Assembly (NCBI RefSeq): GCF_030929555.1
Contig: NZ_JAVFVT010000015.1
Coordinates: 81,861 to 145,860, forward strand
Reading direction: 5' to 3'
DNA: 64,000 bases
Source: Paenibacillus sp. LHD-117
GTDB taxonomy: Bacteria > Bacillota > Bacilli > Paenibacillales > Paenibacillaceae
Shown: positions 52,644 through 61,085 of the stretch, piece by piece
Layout of the letters: each line of letters begins with the position of its first letter
How positions within the stretch are numbered: the stretch's first letter is position 1
Made by a program: the position numbers and the translations under genes
Notes under the pieces: generated by a model
The model's input: the letters and a program-made list of their open reading frames with translations, nothing else
The model's database searches: none
Told to the model about the DNA's origin: nothing

Positions 52644-53210
52644 TTACAAACGGTGCTCCAGCTTCTTTCGAAGAAACTCCCGTCCGCGATGGACCCGGGT
52701 TTTGATCGTCGTTACCGGCATGCCAAGAATGTCCCCGACTTCCTGCAAGGACAAGTCCTGTATATATCTGAGCATCATGACCGACTTGTACTTCGGCGGC
52801 AGCGTCTCCATCGCCTGATGAATAATGCGCTGCGTGTCGGACAGGATCAGCTCCGACTCCGGCGTACGGTTATCGCTAGGAATCATCGAATAACCGTCCA
52901 GTCCCTCGTATTCGCTCGACTCCGCGTCCAAGGAATAGGTCGGCTTGCGCTTGCGCAGCCTGTCGATGCACAGGTTCGTCGCGATCCGATAAATCCAAGT
53001 CGAGAACTTCAACGACTCGTCGAATCGATCCAAGTTTTTATACACGCGAAGGAACGTCTCTTGGACGACATCCTCCGCCTCCTGCCGGTTGCTGAGCATT
53101 CGGTAGGCCATATGGAAGAGCTTATCCTGATACAGGTCCACAAGCTCTTCGAAAGCTTGCTGGTCGCCTTTCAGCGCTAACCTCGCAAGCTGGTTCTCCA
53201 GCACATTCAC
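52644..53210 (-). CDS. sigW: ECF sigma factor SigW
   Basis: Group 4 sigma factor of about 188 aa. Region 2 reads ELVDLYQDKLFHMAYRMLSN, RQEAEDVVQETFLRVYKNLD and FSTWIYRIATNLCIDRLRKR; region 4 reads LPPKYKSVMMLRYIQDLS and LGMPVTTIKTRVHRGRE. GGAGG stands 10 bases before a GTG at 53210, which gives the start typical of SigW (NVLENQLARLALKGD); the open frame to 53255 has no better site. It directs RNA polymerase to envelope-stress promoters and is followed by its anti-sigma gene and the cda/glm genes. Confidence 0.94.
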   Translation of the reverse strand: MNVLENQLARLALKGDQQAFEELVDLYQDKLFHMAYRMLSNRQEAEDVVQETFLRVYKNLDRFDESLKFSTWIYRIATNLCIDRLRKRKPTYSLDAESSEYEGLDGYSMIPSDNRTPESELILSDTQRIIHQAMETLPPKYKSVMMLRYIQDLSLQEVGDILGMPVTTIKTRVHRGREFLRKKLEHRL

Positions 53211-53426
53211 CTTGTCTATTCCTCCAAACTTCCGGTCCGACGGGCTCTCCGCCATATCTCAATCGAAATCGATAAAGCCTAAGCTTCGATACGATGCGCA
53301 ATCACCATAGAATAACCATACAACGACGCACTCTTTAAAAAATGGTAATCGACTGGCACCAAAAAAGCAAGAGAGAACGCGAACAAACCTTACATCCGCT
53401 TGTCGAAAATAGGACTGGACAGTAAA

Positions 53427-53453
53427 CGAAAAGCCGTACCCGAAGGCACGGCT
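53427..53453 (-). terminator. Terminator of the HtrA-like protease gene
   Basis: AGCCGTACC and GGCACGGCT pair around a CGAA tetraloop with one mismatch; TTTTCG follows on the minus strand. It lies 28 bases after the protease stop. Confidence 0.75.
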
Positions 53454-53481
53454 CATTGCTCATTGCTGCTTGCCAGCATCC

Positions 53482-54603
53482 CTACAAAGAATTGGTCTTC
53501 AATCCTTCAAGCACCTTGGCGATGGTAGTCGTCGGAATCGCGAAGCCGATGCCCTGCGCTTCCGCGTTCACTGCCGTGTTGATGCCGATCACCTCGCCCT
53601 GCTCGTTCAGCAGCGGCCCGCCGGAGTTGCCGGGATTGATCGACGCGTCCGTCTGCAATAGATGCTCGTAGGTATGTTCGCCCTGCTCGTCCTGGATTGT
53701 AATCGGACGTTCCTTGGCGCTCAGTACCCCCGTCGTCAGCGTATGGTCGAAGCCGTACGGGTTGCCGATCGCCAGCACCCAGTCGCCGACGCTCGTCTCG
53801 TCCGAGTTGCCAAGTTCAAGCGCAGGGAAGTCTCCGCCATTCGGATCCGTGACCTTCAATACCGCCAGATCCAGCTCGTAGCTGGAACCCAGCACCTCCG
53901 CCGTGAGCGGCTCGTCGTAGCCCTGTATCGTCACCTTCACTTCTTTGGCGCCGGAGATCACATGCTCGTTCGTCAGAATGTATCCTTCCTTATCGAAGAA
54001 GAACCCCGTGCCGGAGCCGGACAGCTGCAGCTCCCCGCTTCCTTCCTGCGTACCCTGGTCTTGTCCTTCCGTCCCATCGCCCCTGCCGTTCATGTCGCCA
54101 AAAAATTGCCGGAACATCGGGTCGTCCATCATGCTGGAGCGCTGCGGCTCGGTGTAATTCTCGATCTTCACGACGGCCGGGCTCGCTTGTTCGTAGACTG
54201 ACGCAATATCGTCGCTCGTATTCAGCGAAGCGGTCGATATGCCTGCGCCCTGACCGGCGTTATTGTTCGCCGACTGACCGGTCGCCGGTTGCTCCCCGCC
54301 TGTCCCGCCCGTGAACAAGTTGCCCTTGTCCGCCGTGTATGCCAGTCCGCCGATGAGGATTGCGCCTGCCAAGAAAGCAGCCACCATCGGCAACGCCGGG
54401 TTCATTTTGCTGCGTTTTTTTGCACCTTTGGATGTACCGATTTCCTTATAATAAGCTTCGAATTGCGGAGCCGTGCGCGTAATCGCTGCCGCCTGGATCG
54501 TCTCCGCTTTCTCTGTCGTCTCTGCCGTTTCTGTCGTCTCTGCCGTTTCTGTCGTCTTCGCGTTTTGCGCCTGCTCGTTCTTGTATGTTTCCCATTCTCT
54601 CAT
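53482..54603 (-). CDS. HtrA/DegP-like membrane serine protease without PDZ domain
   Basis: Protein of about 373 aa. A cytoplasmic N terminus with TET/TEK repeats (TTETAETTETAETTEK) is followed by a membrane helix (PMVAAFLAGAILIGGLAYTA) and a Gly/Asn-rich linker. The trypsin-like domain has the triad His in TNEHVISGA, Asp in LDLAVLKV and Ser in GNSGGPLLNE. It ends just after the last strand (GFAIPTTTIAKVLEG); no PDZ domain follows, and a terminator stands right behind, so this is the natural end. GGAGG is spaced 9 bases from the ATG at 54603. It should act outside the membrane on misfolded proteins. It is next to sigW, which fits an envelope-stress role. Confidence 0.93.
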   Translation of the reverse strand: MREWETYKNEQAQNAKTTETAETTETAETTEKAETIQAAAITRTAPQFEAYYKEIGTSKGAKKRSKMNPALPMVAAFLAGAILIGGLAYTADKGNLFTGGTGGEQPATGQSANNNAGQGAGISTASLNTSDDIASVYEQASPAVVKIENYTEPQRSSMMDDPMFRQFFGDMNGRGDGTEGQDQGTQEGSGELQLSGSGTGFFFDKEGYILTNEHVISGAKEVKVTIQGYDEPLTAEVLGSSYELDLAVLKVTDPNGGDFPALELGNSDETSVGDWVLAIGNPYGFDHTLTTGVLSAKERPITIQDEQGEHTYEHLLQTDASINPGNSGGPLLNEQGEVIGINTAVNAEAQGIGFAIPTTTIAKVLEGLKTNSL

Positions 54604-54715
54604 TCGTGTCATCCTCCCATGCCAGATTATCTAGCTGCTATTGTCTCATCTGATAGCTCTATCATGAGGGATGTTCCTTAAACCAATCTTAACTCAGCCT
54701 AAAAGCTCCCTAAAA

Positions 54716-54753
54716 ACAAAAAAGCCAGCCACGTTTCAAAATAGTGGCTGGCT
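54716..54753 (-). terminator. Terminator of ppc
   Basis: AGCCAGCCAC (54723-54732) and GTGGCTGGCT (54744-54753) form a perfect stem with an 11-base loop; a T-rich run follows on the minus strand. Confidence 0.92.
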
Positions 54754-54782
54754 GGAGCGTCTTATTCGGCTTATTACGGTTA

Positions 54783-57587
54783 TTAGCCCGTGTTCCGAAG
54801 GCCGGCTGCAATGCCGTTGATCGTAAGCAGCACTTCGCGCAGCAGCTCGGGATCGTCTTCTTCGTTCGCGCGCAGGTCGCGAAGCTCCGTCAGCAGCTGC
54901 ACTTGCATGTAGCTGAGCGGATCGACGTACGGATTGCGCAGACGGATCGATTCTTGAATGACCGGCACGTTGTCCAAAATTTCGTCTTGGCCCGTAATTT
55001 GCAGAATCAGCGAAGATGTCAGCTTGTGTTCGTCTTCGATCTGCGTGAAGATCCGGTCTCGGATGCTTTGGTCCTTGATCATGTCGGCGTATTCCTTCGC
55101 GATCAGAAGATCGGCCTTCGCAAGCGCCATCTGCAGATTGTCGATCAGCGAACGGAAGAACGGGAATTGCTCGTACATCGTTCGAAGCGTCGCGAGCTTC
55201 GACTCATCGCCACCCGCATACGTTTGAAGCGCTGTACCTGCGGCGTACCAAGCGGGAAGCAAGTAACGGCTCTGCGTCCAAGCGAATACCCATGGAATCG
55301 CGCGAAGATCCTCGAACCGGTCGCTGTTCTTCCGCTTGGAAGGACGGGAACCGATATTGAGCTCGCCCACTTCCGGAAGTGGCGTCGACTCCTTGAAGAA
55401 TGTCAGGAAGTCCGGATCGCGGAAGATCAGGTCCTGATACTTGTTCAGCGCGGTCTCCGAGATGGAACGCGCGATCGCATCCCATTCAGCTTCCGCCGCC
55501 GACTCTTGCTGCGGATATTTCGCCAGGCGCGCCGCCGTGACAAGCGCCCAAGTCGCTTGCTCCAAGCTGCGGTACGCGATGCCTTGCATGGAGTAACGGG
55601 AGGACAAGACCTCGCCTTGCTCCGTAATCTTAATGCCCCCGCCGATTGTGTGCGGCGGTTGGGCCAGAATGCTGCGGTTCAGCGGCATACCCCCGCGGCC
55701 AAGCGCGCCTCCGCGGCCGTGGAAGAACTTCAGCTTCACGTCGTATTCCTTGCCTGCGGCCGTAATTTCCTTCAGCGCGACGCGCAGCTCCCAGTTCGCC
55801 GTGACGACGCCGCCGTCCTTGTTGCTGTCGGAGTAACCGAGCATGATCTCGTGCAGGTTCCCTCTTGCTTCTACCGCCTTGCGGTAGACCGGCAGCTCGA
55901 AAAGCTCCTTCATGATAGACGGGGCCGCATGAAGGTCGTCGATCGTCTCGAAGAGCGGCACGGATTGCAGCGTGCAGCGAACCGTACCGTCGGCTTCCTT
56001 GCGGAACAAGCCGACTTCCTTCGCGAACACCATCACTTCCAGCATGTCGCTGGCCGCTTGAGTCATGCTGATCAGGTAGCTTGTAATGCAGCTTTCGCCG
56101 AATTCCTGTTGCGCGCGATAAATCGTCTGGTACACGTCCAGACATTCGCGCGTCGAATCGGAATAATCCAAGTGGCTCGATGTGAGCGGACGCGGATCGT
56201 TGAGCAAACGATGCAGCAGCTCCGTCTTCTCCTCTTCAGAGAGCGACGCGTAATCGGAGACAATATGCATCTTCGCCAAAATCTCCGCCATCGCGTTCTC
56301 GTGTTCCTGGCTATGCTGACGAACGTCCAGCGCCATCAGGTGGAAGCCGAACAGCTCCACTTGGCGGACGAGCGTAGCAAGATCCGTATCGGCGACGTAA
56401 TCGGCATAGTGGTTGCGCAGACTGCGGTCGATGACCATCAAATCCTCGCGCAGCTCGCTAGGATTGTTATAGCGCATCGGCGAGCCCTTAAGCGATTCGT
56501 CGCGCGTATTCGCCAGCTTCTCCAGCATGAAGCCGAGCTTGATGCGGTACGGCTCCTTCGCGTTGCGCCACAAGTCGACGCATTTCAGCTCGACATGCTC
56601 GCGGTCCGTGCGGATCGATTCCAGCAGCTCGTCGGATACCGCGACGAGATTGGTGCTGAAGCTGAGCAGGTCCATCAGGACGTTCAGCTTCTCTTCGTAT
56701 TTGCGGATCGCCAATTGACGATGCATTTGGAGCGTCTCCCAGGTAACATTGGCCCTTACGGAAGGGTTGCCGTCGCGGTCGCCGCCGATCCAAGAGCCGA
56801 ATCGGAGGTAAGCCGGCACATGCCAATGCTCGTCAGGATAATATTTGGACAGGCAGCGTTCAAGCTCCTCGTATACGCTTGGCAGTACTTCGAACAGCGT
56901 TTCGTCAAAATAATAAAGGCCGTTCCGCACTTCGTCGATGACGGTAGGCTTGCGGTCGCGAAGCTCGTCGGTCTGCCACAGGATCAGCACTTCGTTCAGC
57001 AGCTTCTCCTTCAGCTTCTCGCGCTCGCGGAACGTGAGGGTCGGATTGTCAAGCTGCATGACATCTTCGGCGATGCGCTTGTGGATGTCGAGCACCGCCT
57101 TGCGCGTCGCTTCCGTCGGATGCGCCGTCATGACCAGCTCTAGGGAAATGCCGCTCAGAATGTCTTGGACGTCATGAACCGCGATGCCCCGTTCCTTCAA
57201 ATCTTGGATCGCGCTCTCGATGGAGCCGCGCTGAACCGATTCGCCGGCGGATACTTCGTAGTCCCGCTTCCGTCTGATGCGGTGATTCTGCTCCGCGATG
57301 TTGACCAGCTGGAAGTAGATGGCGAACGCGCGAATGACTTGGTGGCGAATCTCCGGGCTCAGCGAAGATACTTTGGTCTTGAATTGGTCGAACAGCTCCG
57401 GCACGAATTCCGCTCGAAGCGCCTTGCTCTGCTCCCGAATTTGCTCGACAATGTCCAGCAGCTCGCGGCCGCCTTGGTGTACGAGCACTTCGCCAAGAAT
57501 GTTGCCAAGGAAGCGCACGTCCCGTCTGAGCAAATTGTTGGTGCTTGTCCGACTAGCCGACGTAGATGATACAGATTGTTCCGACAT
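54783..57587 (-). CDS. ppc: Phosphoenolpyruvate carboxylase
   Basis: Cytoplasmic enzyme of about 934 aa that adds bicarbonate to PEP to give oxaloacetate, refilling the citric acid cycle. Diagnostic blocks: VMTAHPTEATRKAVLDIHKR with the catalytic His, GSWIGGDRDGNPSVRANVTW, MLGYSDSNKDGGVVTANWEL, FFHGRGGALGRGGMPLNRSI and IPWVFAWTQSRYLLPAWYAA. The end GIAAGLRNTG is the invariant C terminus that reaches the active site. AGGAGG lies before the ATG at 57587 (MSEQSVSSTS); upstream in-frame codons to 57650 have no such site. The gene stands alone. Confidence 0.98.
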   Translation of the reverse strand: MSEQSVSSTSASRTSTNNLLRRDVRFLGNILGEVLVHQGGRELLDIVEQIREQSKALRAEFVPELFDQFKTKVSSLSPEIRHQVIRAFAIYFQLVNIAEQNHRIRRKRDYEVSAGESVQRGSIESAIQDLKERGIAVHDVQDILSGISLELVMTAHPTEATRKAVLDIHKRIAEDVMQLDNPTLTFREREKLKEKLLNEVLILWQTDELRDRKPTVIDEVRNGLYYFDETLFEVLPSVYEELERCLSKYYPDEHWHVPAYLRFGSWIGGDRDGNPSVRANVTWETLQMHRQLAIRKYEEKLNVLMDLLSFSTNLVAVSDELLESIRTDREHVELKCVDLWRNAKEPYRIKLGFMLEKLANTRDESLKGSPMRYNNPSELREDLMVIDRSLRNHYADYVADTDLATLVRQVELFGFHLMALDVRQHSQEHENAMAEILAKMHIVSDYASLSEEEKTELLHRLLNDPRPLTSSHLDYSDSTRECLDVYQTIYRAQQEFGESCITSYLISMTQAASDMLEVMVFAKEVGLFRKEADGTVRCTLQSVPLFETIDDLHAAPSIMKELFELPVYRKAVEARGNLHEIMLGYSDSNKDGGVVTANWELRVALKEITAAGKEYDVKLKFFHGRGGALGRGGMPLNRSILAQPPHTIGGGIKITEQGEVLSSRYSMQGIAYRSLEQATWALVTAARLAKYPQQESAAEAEWDAIARSISETALNKYQDLIFRDPDFLTFFKESTPLPEVGELNIGSRPSKRKNSDRFEDLRAIPWVFAWTQSRYLLPAWYAAGTALQTYAGGDESKLATLRTMYEQFPFFRSLIDNLQMALAKADLLIAKEYADMIKDQSIRDRIFTQIEDEHKLTSSLILQITGQDEILDNVPVIQESIRLRNPYVDPLSYMQVQLLTELRDLRANEEDDPELLREVLLTINGIAAGLRNTG

Positions 57588-57835
57588 ACCGTTCCTCCTA
57601 CAAATCTGTGCAGCAAACCCACTTTGAAAGCATCCGCTCAACTGACGCACATGCCTAATCCAATATCGTAAGGTTACTCTCAGTTAATGGCGTAATCACT
57701 CCTACCATCATACTACAAAATACCCCGTCATTGAAGCCCTGCCGTGTAATCCGTTCGCGCCAAAAAGCCGAAATCGCGCGCCGGGCGCGGATTTTCGACT
57801 GCTTTTTCGCTTTAGCGCGACTCCACTATGCTATA

Positions 57836-58624
57836 TCATACGCTTCGAGCCAGTAATCGCTCCAGCACGAGGGCCACGCCATCGTCGTCGTTGCTTGCCG
57901 TCGTTTCGCTCGCGATTGTCTTAAGCTCGGGCACCGCATTGCCCATCGCGACCGCATGTCCGGCCATTCGGAACATATCGAGATCGTTATGGTCGTCTCC
58001 GAAGACGGCCACTTGAGCCGTCTCTATGCCGTAGTGGCCGCATAACCGTGCGATCCCCGTCGCCTTCGAAACGGAAGGATTCATGATCTGAATCAACTTC
58101 CCTCCATCGGTGACGACAAACCGGGTCGAATGGGCGAACTCTCGGCTTAGCTGTTCGGATTCCTCAAGCTCCGAGATCAATATTTTCGTGGCGGCCCGGC
58201 TTGCAAGCTCTTCGGCGGAAGCAAGCTCCGGACGAAACTTCGAATGATAGAACGCGGCGTCCGCAACTTCTCGATTCGCATACCATAAGTCGTTCACTTC
58301 CAAACTGAGATGCGCGTCCGGAAACCGCTCTGCGCAAAAGTTGACGATCGTGGCCGTCAATTTGTTGGACAGCGGCCGATGCTCATCGATCCCGGCCCCC
58401 GTATCCCGCACGATGGCGCCATTATAATAAACGCAGGCCGACCGATCCAGCAGCTCGCGCGGCAACAGCTCCTTCACGGAGCGCGGCGGCCTTGCCGTCG
58501 CAATAATCAATCGCAACCCATGGTCCAAGCAACTCAGGACAGCCTGCAAGTTACGTTCCGATACTTGCTTCCGCCCGTTCAGCAACGTACCGTCCAGATC
58601 CAGCGCAACAGCGGATATTTTCAA
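57836..58624 (-). CDS. HAD-superfamily Cof-type phosphatase
   Basis: Hydrolase of 262 aa, subfamily IIB (Cof type). Motif I is VALDLDGTLLNGRKQ near the start (nucleophile Asp), motif II has IATARPP, motif III the Lys of SVSKATG and motif IV VFGDDHNDLDMFRMAG. The cap lies between residues 85 and 185. The start is TTG at 58624 with GAGGGGGG seven bases upstream. Proteins of this group dephosphorylate sugar phosphates, flavin or pyridoxal phosphates; the substrate cannot be told. It lies downstream of the tRNA cluster terminator. Confidence 0.92.
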   Translation of the reverse strand: MKISAVALDLDGTLLNGRKQVSERNLQAVLSCLDHGLRLIIATARPPRSVKELLPRELLDRSACVYYNGAIVRDTGAGIDEHRPLSNKLTATIVNFCAERFPDAHLSLEVNDLWYANREVADAAFYHSKFRPELASAEELASRAATKILISELEESEQLSREFAHSTRFVVTDGGKLIQIMNPSVSKATGIARLCGHYGIETAQVAVFGDDHNDLDMFRMAGHAVAMGNAVPELKTIASETTASNDDDGVALVLERLLARSV

Positions 58625-58664
58625 GCTTTAGCCCCCCTCTCAACGAATACTTCGCGATGAATAC

Positions 58665-58691
58665 AAAAAAAACCTTCTGCATCGCAGAAGG
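58665..58691 (-). terminator. Terminator of the four-tRNA operon
   Basis: CCTTCTGC (58673-58680) and GCAGAAGG (58684-58691) with a 3-base loop, and eight T on the minus strand. Confidence 0.93.
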
Positions 58692-58707
58692 CTGTCGGTT
58701 ATCATAC

Positions 58708-58781
58708 TGGAGCGGGTGATGGGAATCGAACCCACGCTATTAGCTTGGAAGGCTAAAGTTCTACCATTGAACTACACCCGC
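58708..58781 (-). tRNA. tRNA-Gly (TCC)
   Basis: Cloverleaf on the minus strand with acceptor GCGGGTG/CACCCGC, anticodon loop CTTCCAA (TCC), T-loop GGTTCGATTCC and encoded CCA. Last gene of the four-tRNA group. Confidence 0.95.
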
Positions 58782-58789
58782 ATTATGAA

Positions 58790-58866
58790 TGGTCGGGACG
58801 ACACGATTTGAACATGCGACCCCCTGGTCCCAAACCAGGTGCTCTACCAAGCTGAGCTACGTCCCG
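58790..58866 (-). tRNA. tRNA-Pro (TGG)
   Basis: Acceptor CGGGACG with matching 3' strand, anticodon loop TTTGGGA (TGG), T-arm GTTCAAATC and encoded CCA. Second from the end of the group. Confidence 0.95.
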
Positions 58867-58896
58867 AGAGTAAAACAACGTATTCATAAGTGAAAA

Positions 58897-58973
58897 TGGC
58901 GCGGCCTAAGAGATTCGAACTCCTGACCTTTTGATTCGTAGTCAAACGCTCTATCCAGCTGAGCTAAGGCCGC
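58897..58973 (-). tRNA. tRNA-Arg (ACG)
   Basis: Acceptor GCGGCCT, anticodon loop CTACGAA (ACG, read as inosine after deamination), T-loop GTTCGAATC, discriminator G and encoded CCA. Confidence 0.95.
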
Positions 58974-58981
58974 AAAAACTA

Positions 58982-59056
58982 TGGAGCGGAAGACGGGAAT
59001 CGAACCCGCGACCCTCGCCTTGGCAAGGCGATGCTCTACCGCTGAGCCACTTCCGC
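58982..59056 (-). tRNA. tRNA-Gly (GCC)
   Basis: Acceptor GCGGAAG, anticodon loop TTGCCAA (GCC), T-loop GTTCGATTC and encoded CCA. First gene of the four-tRNA group, 53 bases after the promoter. Confidence 0.95.
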
Positions 59057-59109
59057 ACGGTAACTTTGTCAGCCGATAAATCATTCAATTCATCGCGGCG
59101 ACAAGTAAT

Positions 59110-59138
59110 AATATATCACCCTGAAAAACAAAATGCAA
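59110..59138 (-). promoter_or_regulatory. Promoter of the four-tRNA operon
   Basis: On the minus strand TTGCAT (-35) and TATATT (-10) with a spacer of exactly 17 bases, within A/T-rich DNA. It fits the SigA consensus well and lies directly before tRNA-Gly(GCC). Confidence 0.8.
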
Positions 59139-59199
59139 CTCTTTTTTCGTGAAAACTTAAACTTTTTTATAAAAAATCGGCATTCCCGCTCCCATAAAC

Positions 59200-59233
59200 A
59201 CAATAGGACCCCATTCCGTCGAAGAATGAGGTC
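59200..59233 (-). terminator. Hairpin after the siderophore ATPase gene
   Basis: GACCCCATTC (59207-59216) and GAATGAGGTC (59224-59233) pair (one G-T pair) around a 7-base loop; a weak T-rich tail follows on the minus strand. It lies 29 bases after the stop. Confidence 0.6.
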
Positions 59234-59262
59234 ATTAAATATCTATGTGGCAAATGATCGGA

Positions 59263-60129
59263 TTATGCCCCTGCCGCCGTTAAAGGCTGCTGCTGTTCGT
59301 CTTGGCCTTGCGTGCCGGCTCCCATTACTTTGTCCGCTGTCGGCAAACCGGCGAGCGCAAAAGGAAGGCACAACGGAACGCCCGTCCTTGGGTCCGGTAC
59401 GATATCCGCTTCGATGTTAAATACTTCGCGCATAATATCAGGCGTGATGACTTCGATCGGCGAACCTTCGCCGCGCACGACGCCGCTCTTGATCGCGATC
59501 ATATGATGAGCATAACGCGCCGCATGGTTCAAATCGTGTACAACCATGACGATCGTCCGGTTATTTTTCTCGTTCAGCTTCTGCAGCAAGTGAAGCACTT
59601 CCAGCTGATGCGCCATGTCGAGGAACGTCGTCGGTTCGTCCAGGAACAGAATATCCGTCTCTTGAGCCAGCGCCATGGCAATCCACGCGCGTTGCCTCTG
59701 ACCGCCTGACAGCTGGTCGACCGGCCGGTCCGCGAATTCGCCCATGCCCGTTGCTTCGATCGCCCACTGCACGACGCTGCGGTCTTCCTTGCTCATGGAA
59801 CCGAAGCCCTTCTGGTAGGGGAAACGTCCGTAAGAGACAAGCTCCGCGACGGTCAGTCCGTCCGGCGCCGTAGGGTTCTGCGGCAGAATCGCGAGCTGCT
59901 TCGCCACTTCCTTCGTTGACTGCTTATGAATCGACTTGCCGTCCAGAAGCACGTTGCCCTTCGACGGGTTCATGATCCGGGCCATTGTCTTCAGAATGGT
60001 GGACTTGCCGGAGCCGTTCGCTCCCACAAGCGCGGTAACCTTCCCCTGAGGAATGGAAATGTTTAAATTTTGGACAATGAGACGGTCGTCATAAGAAATA
60101 GCCAAGTCCGAAGTTTTCAGACGAATCAT
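59263..60129 (-). CDS. Iron-siderophore ABC transporter ATPase, FhuC/YusV-type
   Basis: ATPase of about 288 aa. Walker A GANGSGKST, Q-loop LPQNPTAPDGLTV, signature LSGGQRQRAWIAMA, Walker B ILFLDEPTTFLDMAHQ and H-loop VVHDLNHAARYAHH are typical for FepC/FhuC. The ATG at 60129 has GGGAGGAG 11 bases before it; the frame is open to 60171. A C-terminal tail of about 30 residues rich in Gln and Ala is unusual. No FecCD permease or binding protein lies beside it, so it is probably a shared ATPase, as YusV is in B. subtilis. Two Fur-box-like sites stand upstream. Confidence 0.93.
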   Translation of the reverse strand: MIRLKTSDLAISYDDRLIVQNLNISIPQGKVTALVGANGSGKSTILKTMARIMNPSKGNVLLDGKSIHKQSTKEVAKQLAILPQNPTAPDGLTVAELVSYGRFPYQKGFGSMSKEDRSVVQWAIEATGMGEFADRPVDQLSGGQRQRAWIAMALAQETDILFLDEPTTFLDMAHQLEVLHLLQKLNEKNNRTIVMVVHDLNHAARYAHHMIAIKSGVVRGEGSPIEVITPDIMREVFNIEADIVPDPRTGVPLCLPFALAGLPTADKVMGAGTQGQDEQQQPLTAAGA

Positions 60130-60182
60130 GGTGGTGCACGCTCCTCCCGCTGCGCCCGGCGCAGACAGCATATCCTAATAGA

Positions 60183-60224
60183 TGAAAACGATTATCAACA
60201 ACATATTAATGATAATTGTTCTCA
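60183..60224 (-). promoter_or_regulatory. Two Fur-box-like sites upstream of the siderophore ATPase
   Basis: TGAAAACGATTATCA (60183-60197; on the other strand TGATAATCGTTTTCA) and TGATAATTGTTCTCA (60210-60224) each resemble the 7-1-7 Fur consensus TGATAATNATTATCA with two or three mismatches. They lie 54-95 bases before the start codon. This supports iron-dependent repression. Confidence 0.75.
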
Positions 60225-60341
60225 GAGTCGTTGTCAATGCCAATCTTCATCCATGCTTCATGATTGAATCGCGTTTTTTAGGTTTCCGATTTGAACCGAG
60301 TGGTTACTTTTCGTATACTGGGTGGTAAGGAGAGGATAACC

Positions 60342-60737
60342 ATGATGACTAGAAGATTTTCGTTAGCGGAAGCAAACGCGCTGCTCCCCGAGGTACAGCG
60401 GAATCTAAAGCAGCTGCAAGAGCTCTCCGAGAAGCTGGAGGAGCAATATATCCATTACCGCAAAGTGAAGGCGGGGCACGGGGAACAATCCGGCGAACTC
60501 CTGTTCGAGATGGAAAGCCAGATGGACTTTAAGCAAATGGAATTACAGATCTATATGCAGAACTTCGCCCGTCAAGGCGTCCTGCTCAAAATGATTCAAC
60601 CCGGACTCATCGATTTCCCTGCCATCATGGACGGCGAAGAGGTACTGCTATGCTGGAAGGAAGGCGAGGAGCGCATCACGCAATATCATGGCTGGCATGA
60701 CGGCTTCGGCGGACGCAAGCCGCACCCCGACGCCTAG
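60342..60737 (+). CDS. DUF2203 family protein
   Basis: Cytoplasmic protein of 131 aa. It begins MMTRRFSLAEANALLPEVQR, has a long helical hairpin with charged residues (residues 15-75) and ends LLCWKEGEERITQYHGWHDG. This is the DUF2203 pattern found through Bacillales and Cyanobacteria. AAGGAGAGG lies about 10 bases before the ATG at 60342; the frame is open to 60291 without a site. The gene is divergent from the siderophore ATPase. The function is unknown. Confidence 0.9.
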   Translation: MMTRRFSLAEANALLPEVQRNLKQLQELSEKLEEQYIHYRKVKAGHGEQSGELLFEMESQMDFKQMELQIYMQNFARQGVLLKMIQPGLIDFPAIMDGEEVLLCWKEGEERITQYHGWHDGFGGRKPHPDA

Positions 60738-60775
60738 AAGGGAGTACCCTAATTCCCATGGTCCATATATACAGC

Positions 60776-60800
60776 AAAAAACCCTTCGTCTCCGAAGGGT
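60776..60800 (-). terminator. Terminator of tRNA-Leu, copy 1
   Basis: ACCCTTCG (60781-60788) and CGAAGGGT (60793-60800), with a T-run on the minus strand. The hairpin may also end the DUF2203 transcript from the other side. Confidence 0.9.
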
Positions 60801-60812
60801 TTCTTCATGTTA

Positions 60813-60895
60813 TGGTGCGCGTAGAGGGACTTGAACCCCCACGGTCGCCCGCTAGATCCTAAGTCTAGTGCGTCTGCCAATTCCGCCATACGCGC
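60813..60895 (-). tRNA. tRNA-Leu (TAG), copy 1
   Basis: Class II tRNA with acceptor GCGCGTA/TACGCGC, anticodon loop CTTAGGA (TAG), a long variable arm and encoded CCA. It is the last copy, isolated from the main cluster by the corC region. Confidence 0.95.
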
Positions 60896-61043
60896 GTGGT
60901 TAACTCTAGAATTAGATCATACACGATTTTTGTATTCCGTGCAAGTCTAATTTAACTGGAAAAACGAAAACCGCCACTCGACTTTGCGATTTGTAACCGC
61001 CCGACCATAAGGGCGCAACTAGATGAAGTTATGCAGGTAAAAG

Positions 61044-61079
61044 TAAAACGCTCGCCTAGCCGACATAGTCAGCTAGGCG
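61044..61079 (-). terminator. Terminator of the CorC-type gene
   Basis: CGCCTAGC (61053-61060) and GCTAGGCG (61072-61079) pair around an 11-base loop; TTTTAC follows on the minus strand. Confidence 0.8.
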
Positions 61080-61085
61080 CAGCTT

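Larger units (their letters stand above)
60772..60899. repeat. 128-bp direct repeat, copy 1 (tRNA-Leu with terminator)
   Basis: This stretch recurs at 63068-63195 with one difference (C at 60790, T in the second copy). It spans the terminator, 12 spacer bases and a complete tRNA-Leu(TAG). The offset is 2296 bp. Confidence 0.95.

Noticed and set aside
54744..57143. Plus-strand frame of 799 codons opposite ppc
   Set aside because: Antisense of a highly conserved GC-rich gene; composition with many Arg, Leu, His and Gln and no domain.
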